Positions 36,780 to 49,320 of a stretch of 64,000 nt of DNA are shown in pieces. The translations under genes were made by a program, and so were the position numbers. Every line of letters begins with the position of its first letter. Positions within the stretch are counted from its first letter, which is position 1. A model generated the notes under the pieces. The model saw nothing but the letters and a program-made list of their open reading frames with translations, did no database searches and was not told the origin of the DNA. The stretch is from NCBI RefSeq assembly GCF_009389715.1, contig NC_052399.1:28839146-28903145 (forward strand), read 5' to 3'. This stretch comes from Phoenix dactylifera. Lineage: Eukaryota > Streptophyta > Magnoliopsida > Arecales > Arecaceae.

Positions 36780-39600
36780 ACTAAGGCCCAAACACAAACA
36801 GCTAACCAATTTAGCTGATAGGAAGGACTCAGGTTCAGGGCCCTGGAAACAATTTAGACCCACTGCATTGCTCGGGTCGGATTGAGGTCAAATAGGATCA
36901 GGACCCAACATAAAATGTTCAGATTCAGGTCGGATATATAATTTGAGTCAAGCATTTAGCTATCTTCTTATAACTAAAAATATTATAATTAAATATAAAA
37001 TTATTTAAATTTAAATAAAATTAAAAAATATTAGCTTAAACATAATTTTTTGTTTTTTAAAAAAAATTATTTTAAAAAAAGCCGCGTGGGTGTCCCGCTC
37101 CAATCACTTCATTTTCTCTAATGTTGCGAAAAACAAAGCAATTATAATACGCCAGTTGTATGGATATTCCTACAAAAATATTTTGCAAGAATCAAGTCTA
37201 TTAGACCACTTAGTAGCTAATATCTTTTAAAAGTTTATTGATCCACACAAAGAAAAAAAAAAATATAAAGGTCGTTTTACCTTTCCACAGGATTAAGACT
37301 GGAAAGATATTTTGGGTTGATATAGGCCGTGTTTAAATGAATTTCTGAATGTACAAATCCAGCAAAAAAAAAATAAGCATAAATCTAATCAAATTACCCA
37401 AATGGACTCTAAAGCAATTTTCTTTTCCCTATCATGTGAATGCCATATCCGTGCTAGTAACATAACTCCTTCATTACTTTATACTGTCCATCTTGTTCCT
37501 TTACTCCATGTTGTTACCCTTCTACTTCTTCATGTAGCTCCTTTCTTTGCTTCACGTTGCTATCCTCCAAGTAGAGCCTTGGGTCTAAACTCTGTTCATT
37601 TTTAGTCAAGCTTGAAACTAGATCTATTAAAATTTGATATTTTCTATATCCAAGTCTGGCCCATGAGCAGCTCTACTGAGAGAGCCATTGTTTATCGAGT
37701 TTACCTGCCAAATGAATTTATTTGAGTTTTTCGTAATGAATTCGAATTGTGGTCCACTTACCTTTGCTTACCAAGCATTATAACTATTTTTTTATTTTCT
37801 TATTCAATTATAATTCTATTAATACTACAACAGAAAATAATAATATGTATTATTTTAATTACAAAATAAGTAGCATGATGGGATATTTGGGCGCAATGTA
37901 GCTAAGCTTGGATCTTAATTCAACAATGAAAGGAAACAACATCATTCATGGACTTAAGCAATCATGCATGATAATAATATATGTCACAACTCGACTATGA
38001 GGGATATAGGTTTCTTGGATACAACTTTTAATCCGTAACCAAAATCCTAAGAATGCATTATAATAATCCGATGTCTAAGCTACAATAGTCTTTGATTTAG
38101 TATATACTTGAGTTATATGAGTTTGTCATATTGACAAAAAAAAAAAAAATTAATACAATGCAGTCAAGCTAGCAATACCATTAACTAGCAGAATTAATTG
38201 GAACACTAAATGCAATGCATCGTGAAGCAATGTTTAGACATGAATTAAGCTATGCTTACATAATTAATCAGAGAGGTCCAATTCTACATCAAAAGGCCTC
38301 TCTTACCATTAGCGATTAAGGCCCATGGGCCTTTTTTATCTTTTGGGACAACACATGGAAGACCTGTATAATTTAGAAGGGGCCTTTTTTAGGCTAACCT
38401 TGAATTCGAGAGGCCTGTGTCCCAATGTACCTATCTCATTGTATGTAAGATTATATTGACATGTTTAATTTAATTTAAGTTTACAATATATTGGCAGTGC
38501 TCTTTCTTTTGGAAAATACTTCAGTTGATCTTAATTTTATTATTCAAATAGGATTCTACTTCTTGTAGATTCCATTACTAAGTATAGATAGTCTAAATTA
38601 CTTTCAATCAAAAAAATAAATAGTATGAATTAAAACAACATTCTCATTGACATTCTCTCCTATCACATTTAAAATATCCATAGGAGGTATTTTAGATAAT
38701 GAGTATTAATTAACTATTATTTTGTTATACAAGATATTATTTATTTATCTTCTCCTTGTATTAACCATTATATATCCTAAATAATTTTTATATGGCATAA
38801 AGTTATTTTCTGTATTAGATTATTTTGAATTTTAAAAATAGTATAGTAAAAAAGATAAACATCTCAACCTTTCTAGGATTATTAACTTGAGAAAGATAGT
38901 GGCGGCTGTTTATGTTACGATTCTTATGGTAGGAAAAATGGTTTTAGTGAGATATTATGTTGATGTCTCATTATTTTTAAACTTATACCGATAGTTTTTG
39001 AATTAAATTTTCAAAGTTAATTTAAAATATTATAATTTATAATATTACAGATTATTTATTTCATGAATAATTATTTTACCAAATTATGGAGAATTTTTCA
39101 GTATTACATATTATTTGTCATCCTAACAACAAATAACAATTGTTCTTGCCATTCAATGTTTAGAAACTAGCATATTATTGTATACTATTATAAGATTACG
39201 ACGAAGAAATATGACCGTTCGATTATTTAGATACTATTTTAAATATCATAAATATTTTTAAATTTTACAAATATAATTTATCTGCATGACATGCAAATAT
39301 TTAACTTGATAATTAATTAAAAAAGCATGCACTTGCAGCACATGTATCACAAAACTAGCAACCTAAGAGTTGGAAGTTTGTTTGACATGGCCATAGTATC
39401 AAGGCCCGCCCAAGTCTCAACTCACACTGAAACCTTCAATTGGAGCTTGTATTGGGTCGGGTCCACTCTGGGTTTAACTACTGGGCCTTAATGTCTAAAT
39501 TGTGTTCTATACTTGGCCCATTAAAGGACAAGGTCCGATCCAGGTTCGGGTCTTCCGGTCGGGTTTGAATATGTTAATTTAAGCTCTTATTGGACACCAA
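36780..39600. other. Gene-poor AT-rich region with GGGTCGGGTT-type repeats
   Basis: Phrases of the GGGTCGG/ GGCCC type at 36780-36960 and 39395-39590 mark dispersed repeats. Between them the DNA is AT-rich and no coding frame was recognised. Confidence 0.45.
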
Positions 39601-42600
39601 ACAACTGTGGATCCTAAAAAATTAATCAAACTAAATACAACCATACTCTTTGAGAAATTTATCATCAAGATATATAGTTACATGCTTCAAACATTAAATC
39701 ACCACTCGCAAGCCTTGACAAAAATTGGAAGGATACACTTATACTTGGATACTCTAATGCGTGATTTCGTTCCCTCACTCATGAGTCATGAAGTTATAGA
39801 ATAAGGTTTCATAGATCATGAATTTAGAAATCGAAGAATATGTATATAAATAAATAAGGTATTTAGTTATTAACGAATTAGATCTGGTCAAGTCTAAAAA
39901 TCTCAAACTCAGGCCCGACTCAAAATTTTTAATAGGCCTAAATTTGGTCTAAAAATCTCTCTTTCTTTCCCTGCTGTCGGTAATCAAATGCAACTAAACC
40001 ACGACCCAAACACCGGCTCAAAATTGATGCCATAAATTGCAAGGACCAAAGTCCAAGTTACAATGCTCATGCTAGAATGCAATTTCGAACAATACTTCTG
40101 TGGACCAAACCTTTCACTTCTAGGATTTGCATCCAAATAAATATAGCCTATGGTATAATATATAAGATAGTGATGATACTAGTGCAAATAACCAACAATA
40201 AAGACCATTATATGTTCCAAAATTCAAACTGCAATAACTTGTGGTTGAAAAGATGGCATTGATTCAATGGCATAATACTATTAACAAAGATGTACAGATG
40301 CATTCATGAATGTAAGACTACCAGTCCTAAGAATCTTCCAGACTTATGCTCTTCATTAAAGAAAGGAGGAGCAGACAACTTTTTCCCTTGGTTGCTGTCC
40401 AATGGGCCTCCAAGTTGCCACCAACTTGAGGGTTGCCGGGCCACCTACCGTTCTTCTTTCACCATCACTCCTTTTTGATCCAACTTGCAACGACCTGTGG
40501 GGGCCCATAGGTTTCACATCAAAGCCTAATGCTGTGTGGGAGAGGAGCCATGTGGACCCATCTCATTGCTTGGGCTTTCCTGGGTGATGGGTCCTCTATA
40601 GTAGAGGACAATGTTACCCTTTATTCTGCTCCTCTTCTCATATTTGGCCCTGGGTTCTAACATTGTCACTAAAATTGCATTTATCTTTTGTTATATTAAT
40701 ACCTGGGAATGTTTGGTTGTTTATTAGTTTTTCAAACCAGATAATTATAAAAATATAATTTCTATAAAATATGTTATATGAAAAACTCAGATTTCAGATT
40801 TCATGACCTACTAATTTGTTTCAGAAAACAGATTTTATGGAAAATAACTACATAAATATTCTTGTAAAACTCTTTTTTTATTTTTATGTAAATTTGTTTA
40901 AGTAAAATTTGGCAACCAAAAGCACCTAAGAATTTTATATGAGAAGAATAAGTTGCATGAAGGTTTTTGGTTTTTTTTAAAAAAATTATTTTTGTTTGTT
41001 CAAGGAAAAGAGTTAGCTAGGCAAAACTTAACCAACATTTTTTGTTTTTGTTTTTTTTCTATTATGATGATATCTTTCTTCATGCCTAAATTTTTTCATT
41101 TTTTACAGCTAAAACTTTATGCAAGAGAGCTTCAGGTTAAGTTTGGGTTTATGTGAATGCTGTGATGTGCTATTCGAAAGTCTTAATCTGTCTGTTTTAG
41201 CAAAAAAAAAAAAAAGTCTTAATCTGTTGGTGTAAATAGTTCCTGGATAGGTCAGGATAAAGGCGAGAGGCTACAACTATTATTAAATCAAACCCCAACT
41301 TTTATCCATCAGAATATCAGCAGATATCATAAATGTTAAATTACATTAATATGTTCGAAACTAATACCATGGTAACCCCAAAAAATACTTAAATAACTCA
41401 AAAATATTACTAAAGAAATCACTCAGCTGGTGTGGTGTATACTTCGGCATCGTGAATTATCATTTATATGAAGCAACTTTTTCAAGTGATTTTTCTGAAT
41501 TAATGTAACATTACTCATGTTACTCATCATTTATCTAAACTTACCCTTACTCATTTCTTTATCCCCAATTTTTTTTTTACTTAATTCTAATTTTAAAAAT
41601 TTAAAACTTTGAGTCACAACCAAATTCCATGTCCTATAAGTGAGTGGGCATTAATTTATGATCGAAATCAGTCCTTAATTCTCTTGGCACCATATTCAGC
41701 AAATGTGAGTAGCTATATAATTTCATTCTTTGATTCTCTCAGCATCAGAATTAACAAATATGGTCAGCTATGCAATCCTATACGATGGAAATCATATTTG
41801 TAGAGATTTTCTTTATATGTATCATATCATTGACCAAATCTTGCTTAATTCTCTGGATATAGAGACATTGAATCCTTTGATGTAGGGATATTGATCTCAT
41901 ATAAAGTGTATATAAGCATGTTATCATAGCTAATAAAAGTAGAGCCTTTTGATCACAGATTTCTTTCTTAAACGGTTTGCTAGATGCAATATTTTTGAAA
42001 AAATTATGTCCACTTTTGGCAGCTAGAGCAAGAAGAATGGGTGGATGGACCTGCCGTATAGAACAATGACATAATTTTCAAGCCAAGTCAAAGAACACTA
42101 AAGCAGCTTTGATAGCTAGGTACACTGCATCATCTATACTCATGAAAAGAATCCATTTTCCCATAAACAAGTTAATTAATTTCATTACCATAGATTCATA
42201 GATCAATTCTTGAACTTGGTAAATAGTCATGACTAACTTATTTTGAAATAAACAATGAATATAGGATAGGAATTTGGCCGTCCAAATGTGCATCAATGAT
42301 TGGAATTTACCTCACATATATATATAAAGCTTAAAAGACTCTGCCTTGATATTTTTATAAGATTTTTGTGCTACTTCCACTTTTTTTAAAGGAAAAACAC
42401 TCATAATTTCTCTTTAGACTCGATACGCTCATTTGAGCCGACATATCATGCTACGGGACCCACAAGTACTAGACAACAAAAAATGTGGCAGAATCTAGTG
42501 GACTCTAATGGGACCCTCCCTTGTTTGCCTTTAGAAAGCCTAACATGATGGCATAAAAGCTTGTAATAGAGCCTAGCGAAAAACCCAAGTATCTTTTCAC

Positions 42601-42840
42601 CAAAAAAAAAAAAACTCAAGTATCTATAAAGACTTTGCACCTGCGATGCATTTGTGAGATTCAAAGGTAGAATAAACGGCTACATACAATGTTTATGCAT
42701 AACGATAAATATATTTGGTCATAAATATTAAATAGTTATCTAAGAAGTAAGTACAGAGGTTCAAAAAAAAAAATACTCTCAGTATAGACAAATTTAAGTA
42801 TCCCAAGTTTAATTGGAACAAATTTTTTAGATAACTAATA
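39601..42840. other. Gene-poor region
   Basis: AT-rich with no recognised gene. A GC-richer stretch at about 40290-40670 includes GTGGGGGCCCATAGG and CTCTATAGTAGAGG; it might be an orphan promoter or part of an insertion. Confidence 0.45.
40687..40927. mobile_element. Candidate MITE
   Basis: GGGAATGTTTGGTTG at the left and, read inward from the right, TAGGTGCTTTTGGTTGCC form weak inverted ends around a ~240 bp AT-rich interior. No clear target duplication was seen. Confidence 0.35.
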
Positions 42841-42848
42841 TTTATGAA

Positions 42849-42915
42849 GATTTATTCACTATAATCTCATCGATCTCATGTAGATTTATTCACTATAATC
42901 TCATCGATCTCATGT
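42849..42915 (+). repeat. Perfect 34 bp tandem duplication
   Basis: Two adjacent copies beginning GATTTATTCACTATAATC, 34 bases apart, agree over at least 33 bases. The identity suggests a recent event. Confidence 0.85.
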
Positions 42916-42994
42916 TTATTACAAAATAGGACAAATATTAGCGAGTATGAAGTTATGTAAGATACCAATGTCATGTCAAATGTGCCAAACAACA

Positions 42995-43226
42995 TAAATT
43001 TTGCGATTGGAATCAGAATCGGAATTGCCATATTTTTCGATGCATATGATTCATGACTGAAATTGAAATTAGAATGGAAATTGAATACCATAGAAGAGTT
43101 CATTGGATTTTAGAGGATTGGAGCATTTCTATTCCTCTTTGGAAGTGATGAAACCGACATGAAACTTTCCCCGACCAAACGGAAGGAATGAGAGTCACTC
43201 ATATCTATTCCCATTATGCCTTTATG
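42995..43226. mobile_element. MITE relative, same family as 20758
   Basis: The order GCGATTGGAATCAGAATC, GCCATATTTTTCGA, TGAAATTGAAATTAGAATGG, GATTGGAGCATTTCTATTCC, GACCAAACGGAAGGAATGAG and GAGTCACTC parallels the 20758 element in the same orientation. Its ends are decayed and no target duplication was seen. Confidence 0.55.
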
Positions 43227-43762
43227 GCTCCAACTCAATGCCAGGTCAATGTTAGGTGGGCATAATCTGTTGCCAACTAGCCTCAGCTCTGCTCGCGAAC
43301 ATTCTTCTTTTTGTTTTTTCTACAAGAGGTCGAGGATTACGCTATTATGGAGCTCATTCTTTATTTGTTAGCTGGTTGGGACCAGTTGAGTTGAATCAAA
43401 GGACTCTCAATTCTACAACCATATAGAATTTTCAAAACCTAATTGGGTGGTCCAAAGATTGTGATAGCCATTGATTGGGAAGTGAGAGCCACATGCCCTA
43501 AAAGTGCATCCTTAACCATATACCCTGAAAGGATGGTACTCAGGGAGCTGTTACAAGCTTGAGAACCTTCTGAATTAGGGCCACATAAATTCTAATTACT
43601 TGCTCTTACTACACCTAATTTGATCGATACCCCAATTATGATTCCATTCATCATAACTAAGTTTGTGTGGTTTGACATACACCACATTAGCATCCTAAAC
43701 TCTCCCAATAGGTAGACCACATGATCTTATATATTGATGGACCTATTCATGTAATAGCTTAA

Positions 43763-43873
43763 AGGGGTGTTTGGCAGGATTACTCATTCAATTTGAAAGC
43801 TGATTTATCTTTAAAACTCTTTTAACTAAAGAAGATTCTTTCTTCCTAAAGCTTCAATCATCCAAGCACCACT
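43763..43873. mobile_element. Candidate short MITE
   Basis: AGGGGTGTTTGGCAGGATTA at the left compares with GTGGTGCTTGGATGATTGAA read inward from the right. The flanks show no clear duplication. Confidence 0.3.
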
Positions 43874-43925
43874 CATATAAAGAATATTCATCTCACAACT
43901 TGTGAGAATATCCAAATAGAACAGA

Positions 43926-44085
43926 TGCATTTGGTTTACGGTTGAAATAGAAATAAATTATAATAAAATTAAAATTAAAATAAAATATAAATATTAAAAA
44001 ATCAAAATTAGATTTAAAAAAATTAAAATATTTTTTTCCTTGAATAGGGATTGTCCAACTTTCTCCAACCAACCAAAATATTTAA
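43926..44085. mobile_element. Diverged MITE relative
   Basis: GATGCATTTGGTTTACGGTT on the left and CCAACCAACCAAAATATTTA on the right form loose inverted ends. The interior is AAAATTAAAAT-rich and decayed but keeps the wording of the 20758 family. Confidence 0.4.
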
Positions 44086-44914
44086 CTTGGCAACGTGAAC
44101 CACATGAACCTAAACATTTGACTAAATGCTCTCATAAGCTGAACCACACAATATCTCACTTATATAAATTAGCCCTCCAATGAAGCATTGCATTTAATTC
44201 AACACGTACGACACCCATATTCACATAACCTACTGAAGAAAGCTCTAAAATAAAACCACAACGACAGAATTGTTAATTAAAAAGTGCCGTCGTATTATTA
44301 TAGTATAAGTATACACAAACAATACGAAGTCACATGTACCAGCTGCGTACATACTAAAAGCAAACTATAGAACAAAAAAAGGCCTCGGATTTAAAAGAGC
44401 AGCTCATGAATACAGAAGCCTGTGCCCATGATAAACGTACCAGGTTGATTTTAAAATAAAATAAGGCCTTTTCATGCAAAGTTCCAGTAAGGTTGCTGTC
44501 TTAAAGCCAGGTGCCTTCTCTTCATCATTAAAATATAAACACAAACCTAAGACCTTTGTTTATATTTATATCATCAACATAAACCTAGGGAATTCATCAG
44601 CATAAATCAGCTGATCTCCAGCAACCATATGATAACCCAATAACTGAGAATAGGAAAAGATCAGAAGCATTCCATGAATTCAACCCAATCCTTCAATCCA
44701 ATAGAGCAATTAAAGTAAACGAGCGCATACAAGTCGACGATAATATTAGGTCTGTAACCTGTAGATTACAGGCTTCAGGGTGAGCAATGCTAAATCAACC
44801 GTTTCTCTCCATTGCTGGCTCTGCGACAGTCACAGAGATTTGAGGGGTCGGCGGAGGTACTGAAGAGACTGAGAAATGAAGATGAACATGGAGAGGTCAA
44901 TGTGATTCTAAATT

Positions 44915-47785
44915 CTAAGCTGAGATCTCGGCATCATGGGATGAGACATCGTGTTTCGACGACACCTTCTGCTTTCTCCCATTTCTTCTCTTGCTGCCTC
45001 CTTTCGACGGCTGCCTTGAATCATTGTACTGCGAAAAAGCCAAGCAATTGAATCAGTAAACAGAGTTACCAAAGCATGTAAGGTTCTTAATTATTGATTG
45101 GAAAAGATGGCAACATTAGGCAAAGATAACAGTTTTGAGAAGTATGGCGATCGACACCAAGCGACCAAAGTCACCGAGCAATTCACAGAAACTATATAAG
45201 ATCCATGGGAGTTGCTTGAGAGGGAAATTTTAGTTATGGCAAAGGCCTTTTCATAATGTGTTGAGATCAGAAGTCAATGTTATCTTCATGACATGTCCCC
45301 CAAGATCCCAGTTCATAAGTTTGATAAGATTCAAATATATTCATCCATCCCCAATGATGCAAAAAGTTAGCTACGCAATTCCTTGTACCAAAAATTCCTT
45401 AATCAAAGAGTGCTCTACTAAAATGTGGCATCCAAATCTACTCCAATCCACCTAGTATCCACACTATCTACCATCGTTAAAGGATTAACGGTTTTCAAAT
45501 TAAAATGACTAAAATATTCTTAATGGGCAGATGTGTTAAAAAAAAATTTATAAGGAGATCACGATAGAAAACAAAAAAAAATAATTTTAAAATTGTATTT
45601 TATTTTTAATTAAAATAAATATGGTTTTTGTTAACGGTGTTAGAATATATGGACATTTGTAAAAAATAGTGTTTTATCAGGATAAAGAATAAATATAAAT
45701 TTTAAGAAAGTATTCATGCAAATTTGAATTTTTAGAAGGGTATTCATGAAAAAAAACCTCTATAATTATTTAAAGGGACAATTCCTATTGACCATCTAAT
45801 TATGTGGTGGTTTAGTATAGGACAACCATCCACCTCTTAGAAGTTAGAACACTAGGCCAATGAGGTGATGATTAGATGGTCAATGGAAATTTTTGCACAG
45901 AATTTTTTTTTTCTCATCAAAATATTTTTTTGGAGAAGCTAATTTCAGAAAGATTGTTGTATACAAAAATAATTTTGGCATGTTTGATTGACCATAAAAA
46001 ATAGCTATTCTAGGGTTGAGCAGCTACAATATTAATTAATTTCTAATTTGGTAAATTGAAAGCACCATAAAGATCTAAATCTGTGCAAGACAAGCCTGCA
46101 AGCACACACCAGCGGGACCCCTGATTCTGACCACGTGAGGTGGCAAATAGCGACACCATAGAACCGGTAGTACCCACTTGTGTACTAAATTGCCTATTAT
46201 TGAGTCACGACCCACATGTAGCCGCACGCAGATGGCACGTGAGATCGACGTGGCAACCCACGCGATGTGCGCATCCAGGACACTGGTAGGCCCAGGGTGG
46301 CAATAACAGGGGACATAAATCCACCACGTCAGCATGGTTATGCCACTAGTCCGAGAGCTATAACTAAAAGGACCTACGAAACGAACCACAAACTTGACCA
46401 TTAGGCAAATTGCTGTGGGGCCCGCCGGACTCACCCCGAAGCAGAAGCCGGCAGCGCCAGCGCCCCCCTCGCCGAGCTTGGCCGTGCCGGAGTTCACGGC
46501 CGCGCTGCCGCGCTTGTTGCTGCCGTTAGCTCCGTCAGAAGACGGCGAGGAGGAGGACGAGGAGGAGGGGAAGAGATGATCGTAGCCGTCGGATGACGCC
46601 TGGGACGGGAAAGGACCACCGAATCCAGCGTCCAGGTCGTCCTGGAACATCTCCACGAATAGTTGCTGTAACTCCTCGAAGGTCTCGTGGTCCTTGTCCT
46701 GGCCATCAACGGTCCAAACAGCAGCTCCTCAGAAACTCGACTCTGATTGGGTTCCATGGATTGAAAGGCCCAGATCAAAAGAGAACATGAATAGTTCGAA
46801 AAGGAAATCTTACGTTGGGCTTGGTTTGGCTCATCATCTGTGCCATCTCCCCGAGGAACTCTCCCATTCCCTGATATTAATTAAAATTAAACAAAGATTA
46901 AACGCATGATTTAATTCAAAGAAAAAAATGGAAATCGCCGTTACCGTTAACACGAAAACTTACGTTGTGGTCGTCGTCACTGTCGTAGACTCCTACGTCG
47001 TACAAGAATCTCTTGTTGGAATCAGAGAGAACTGCAAAAATCGCAGACACGCGAACCCATAAAAATTTCTCTCTCTTTTTTTTGTTGGGGGAGAAAATAT
47101 TCGGGAGAGATTGGTTAAGTATATGTAAATTATTTAGATGTTGGATTAAAATAACAGGGGAGAGAAGGAGAGCTGAAAGGACCGGTGTAGGCTTCCTGGA
47201 TCTCCTGGAACTTCTCCTTGGCCTCTTCCACGCATTTCGAATTCCCCGACGCCGAGCACTTATCCGGATGCCATCTCTACCATTCATAGAATTAAGAAAG
47301 AAGAGCGATTGCTTACAAAAATGTCAAAAAAACGAGAATATTTTAGAAAAGACGAAAGCTTTGAGAAGAGGAAGAATCCATTAAGATGATATTGGAGAAG
47401 AAGCAGCAGTATTTCATTTCTCATAGCTTTTTTTTTTTTAAAAAAAAAAGCTATCTTGGACAATATTTCACTAGAATGGAACAACGATTAGAAGCAATCA
47501 ACGGAAGTAGCTCGAAAACAAGAGAAAAATCGAATTTTTTTGAGGAGTAATGAATCGAATCCCCCCATATCTTCGAAAGCTACGGTCTTTCTTCTATTTC
47601 GATCTACAGAGATCGAAAGGATAACAGAGGGAAAAGAGAGATTTTTTTTTATTTATTTTTGGGTGGGTTCGAAATCATACCATGGCGAGCTTCTTGTAGG
47701 CATCCCGGAGCTCCGCGTCGGAGCACTCCTTGTTGAGGCCAAGGACAGCGTAGAAATCGCCGGTCTTCTCTCCCCCGGCGGCCAT
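44915..47785 (-). CDS. J-domain protein (DnaJ co-chaperone, class C)
   Basis: Six exons in transcription order: 47785-47681, 47276-47183, 47031-46964, 46870-46814, 46698-46435, 45028-44915; 702 nt, 233 residues. The J domain begins at residue 10 (DFYAVLGLNKECSD) and has the HPD motif at residues 38-40 (RWHPDKC), followed by KFQEIQEAYTVLSDSNKRFLYD. After it come an acidic YDSDDDHN, a GMGEFLGEMAQMM segment, a FEELQQLFVEMFQDD helix, a serine/alanine-rich linker and a basic, Ser-rich tail (SKGGSKRRNGRKQK). J proteins stimulate the ATPase of Hsp70; there is no zinc finger or classical C-terminal domain, so the client is unknown. It resembles the Arabidopsis At3g14200/At1g56300 group as I recall it. 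The start was chosen because MAAGGEK is the family-like start; an open frame runs further upstream. The last intron is 1406 nt. Confidence 0.9.
47423..47454. repeat. Palindrome of a T-run and an A-run
   Basis: ATAGC, 12 T, 10 A and GCTAT form a nearly perfect inverted repeat inside intron 1 of the DnaJ gene. Confidence 0.8.
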
Positions 47786-48060
47786 TGCAAACCCCCCACA
47801 CCGCCGCTCTGATACCATAAACGGCCCCTTCCTCCGGCGCCGGAGCACTAGAAATAGCGGCGAAGTTTTGGGCCAGAGAGCCGGCGGGGTTCCATCCCCT
47901 GCACGCAAGCAAAAAAGCCCCCGCCGCTTCGCGAGGGTGGGGGAAGGGATGGAGGGAGAGGGAGATGAGAAGGAAGGCCTCGAAAAGACACCCACGCCTC
48001 CAGCCCCAGGAAGCCTCCAGAAACAGTCCTTTTTTTAATTTTTTTAACCGCTTGTTACGC
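47786..48060 (-). promoter_or_regulatory. GC-rich 5' leader/promoter of the DnaJ gene
   Basis: GC-rich DNA continues upstream of the ATG to about 48030 and then becomes AT-rich. It is open in frame with exon 1 but does not look like J-protein sequence, so it is read as untranslated leader and promoter. Confidence 0.4.
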
Positions 48061-48930
48061 GAATTGAGATCCAGCAGAACAACACCGGAGCTAATCTCAG
48101 TCCCTTGTCCATGGTAAGCTCACCTCCATCCTTATCCCTCACCATCCTCTATTATTAAAAATAACGGCTACTGCTTAATAACGGCTTCATAACGGTCTTA
48201 ATTTCTAAGACTTTCTTTTTGACGATTTACAATTTGCTTTCCTTTATTTTATTTTATTTTTTTTATTTTTGGCGGTGGTATACCAGCTTTTTCACACCCA
48301 AAAAAGTACCAATAAAGTTAAAAAAAAGAAGCGAGCTAAATAAGTACCAAGCATCCGCCTGGTTCACTAAAAAAAACTAGCCAATATCTATGTTCGCCTT
48401 CCGATAAACATATATGGCCCTAATAAATTACACATCCTTCGTACATCATGGATCAGAGACTGCTAAAGGGCAATTTGCTTTCTCTTTCCAAAATTCATCA
48501 TCCTAAAATAGAAAAATCTAAATTTTTTTCTAGAAAACAAACATAATATTTTATCCCATCACCTTATATATGATAATTTTAATTTAATTCTTTATTACCA
48601 TCTATCTAACTTGATACTATCTAATTGCAATATATTTTTATTTTACATGATAACACCTATAATAACTATCTTAAACACTTGTTTACTCAAAAAAAATACG
48701 TACAAATAACTATCATTTTTCGTATCACAATAGTACAAATAAATATTTTATCGTTCTAGCAATGATAATAATTTTTCTAATTTAATTTTTGATTAGATTT
48801 TCATAGAACAATAATCATCGTCACACCTATCTAATTTGCTATTTAAGATCATTGTTGGATTTATATGGGCTACTGGATTAAATACCGTAGGTTGTAAGAT
48901 AACATGCTTGCGAATTATTGTCGTAAGGCC
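48061..48930. other. AT-rich intergenic region
   Basis: No gene or RNA recognised. Confidence 0.5.
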
Positions 48931-49320
48931 TGTTAGATGGAACCACTGGTTTCCGTCGAGAAGCGGTGAGAGTTATCTCACCGGTGGTGCTGGCAACCGA
49001 GAGCCCCCGTCTCCACCGTACGATTGGAAGATCCAGTACGGACGGCGGAGATGGGACGCGAGGGGAAGATATTTATTGGCGGGCGAGGCTCCAGAAAGTT
49101 CCCCATGGTGGTGGCGGTCGCGGATGACGGCATCCCTTCCCCCAAACTCCCACCCTCTGCTGGGGGCTGGGGCCCGCATCTGAAAAGGCTGAGGCCCCAC
49201 CTACCAGTGGGTGCAATACCCACCCCCGAGCTGGGGAATAATTACGACTTGCCACTTTGGCCAGGGAGGCGACAGCGGGCGTTACGTACCTGATGGGAAC
49301 GTTTCCTTATCCGGTAAAAG
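48930..49320. other. Unexplained GC-rich island
   Basis: About 390 bases of clearly higher GC than either side. Open frames on both strands reach 60-115 codons but match no known family. It has inverted pieces such as CCGTACGATTGG.../AGTACGGACGG and CCCACCCCCGAGCTGGGG. It may be an orphan promoter, a gene relic or part of a transposon. Confidence 0.4.

Noticed and set aside
47786-47995. N-terminal extension of the DnaJ protein
   Set aside because: The extra residues do not look like J-protein sequence and the MAAGGEK start fits the family.
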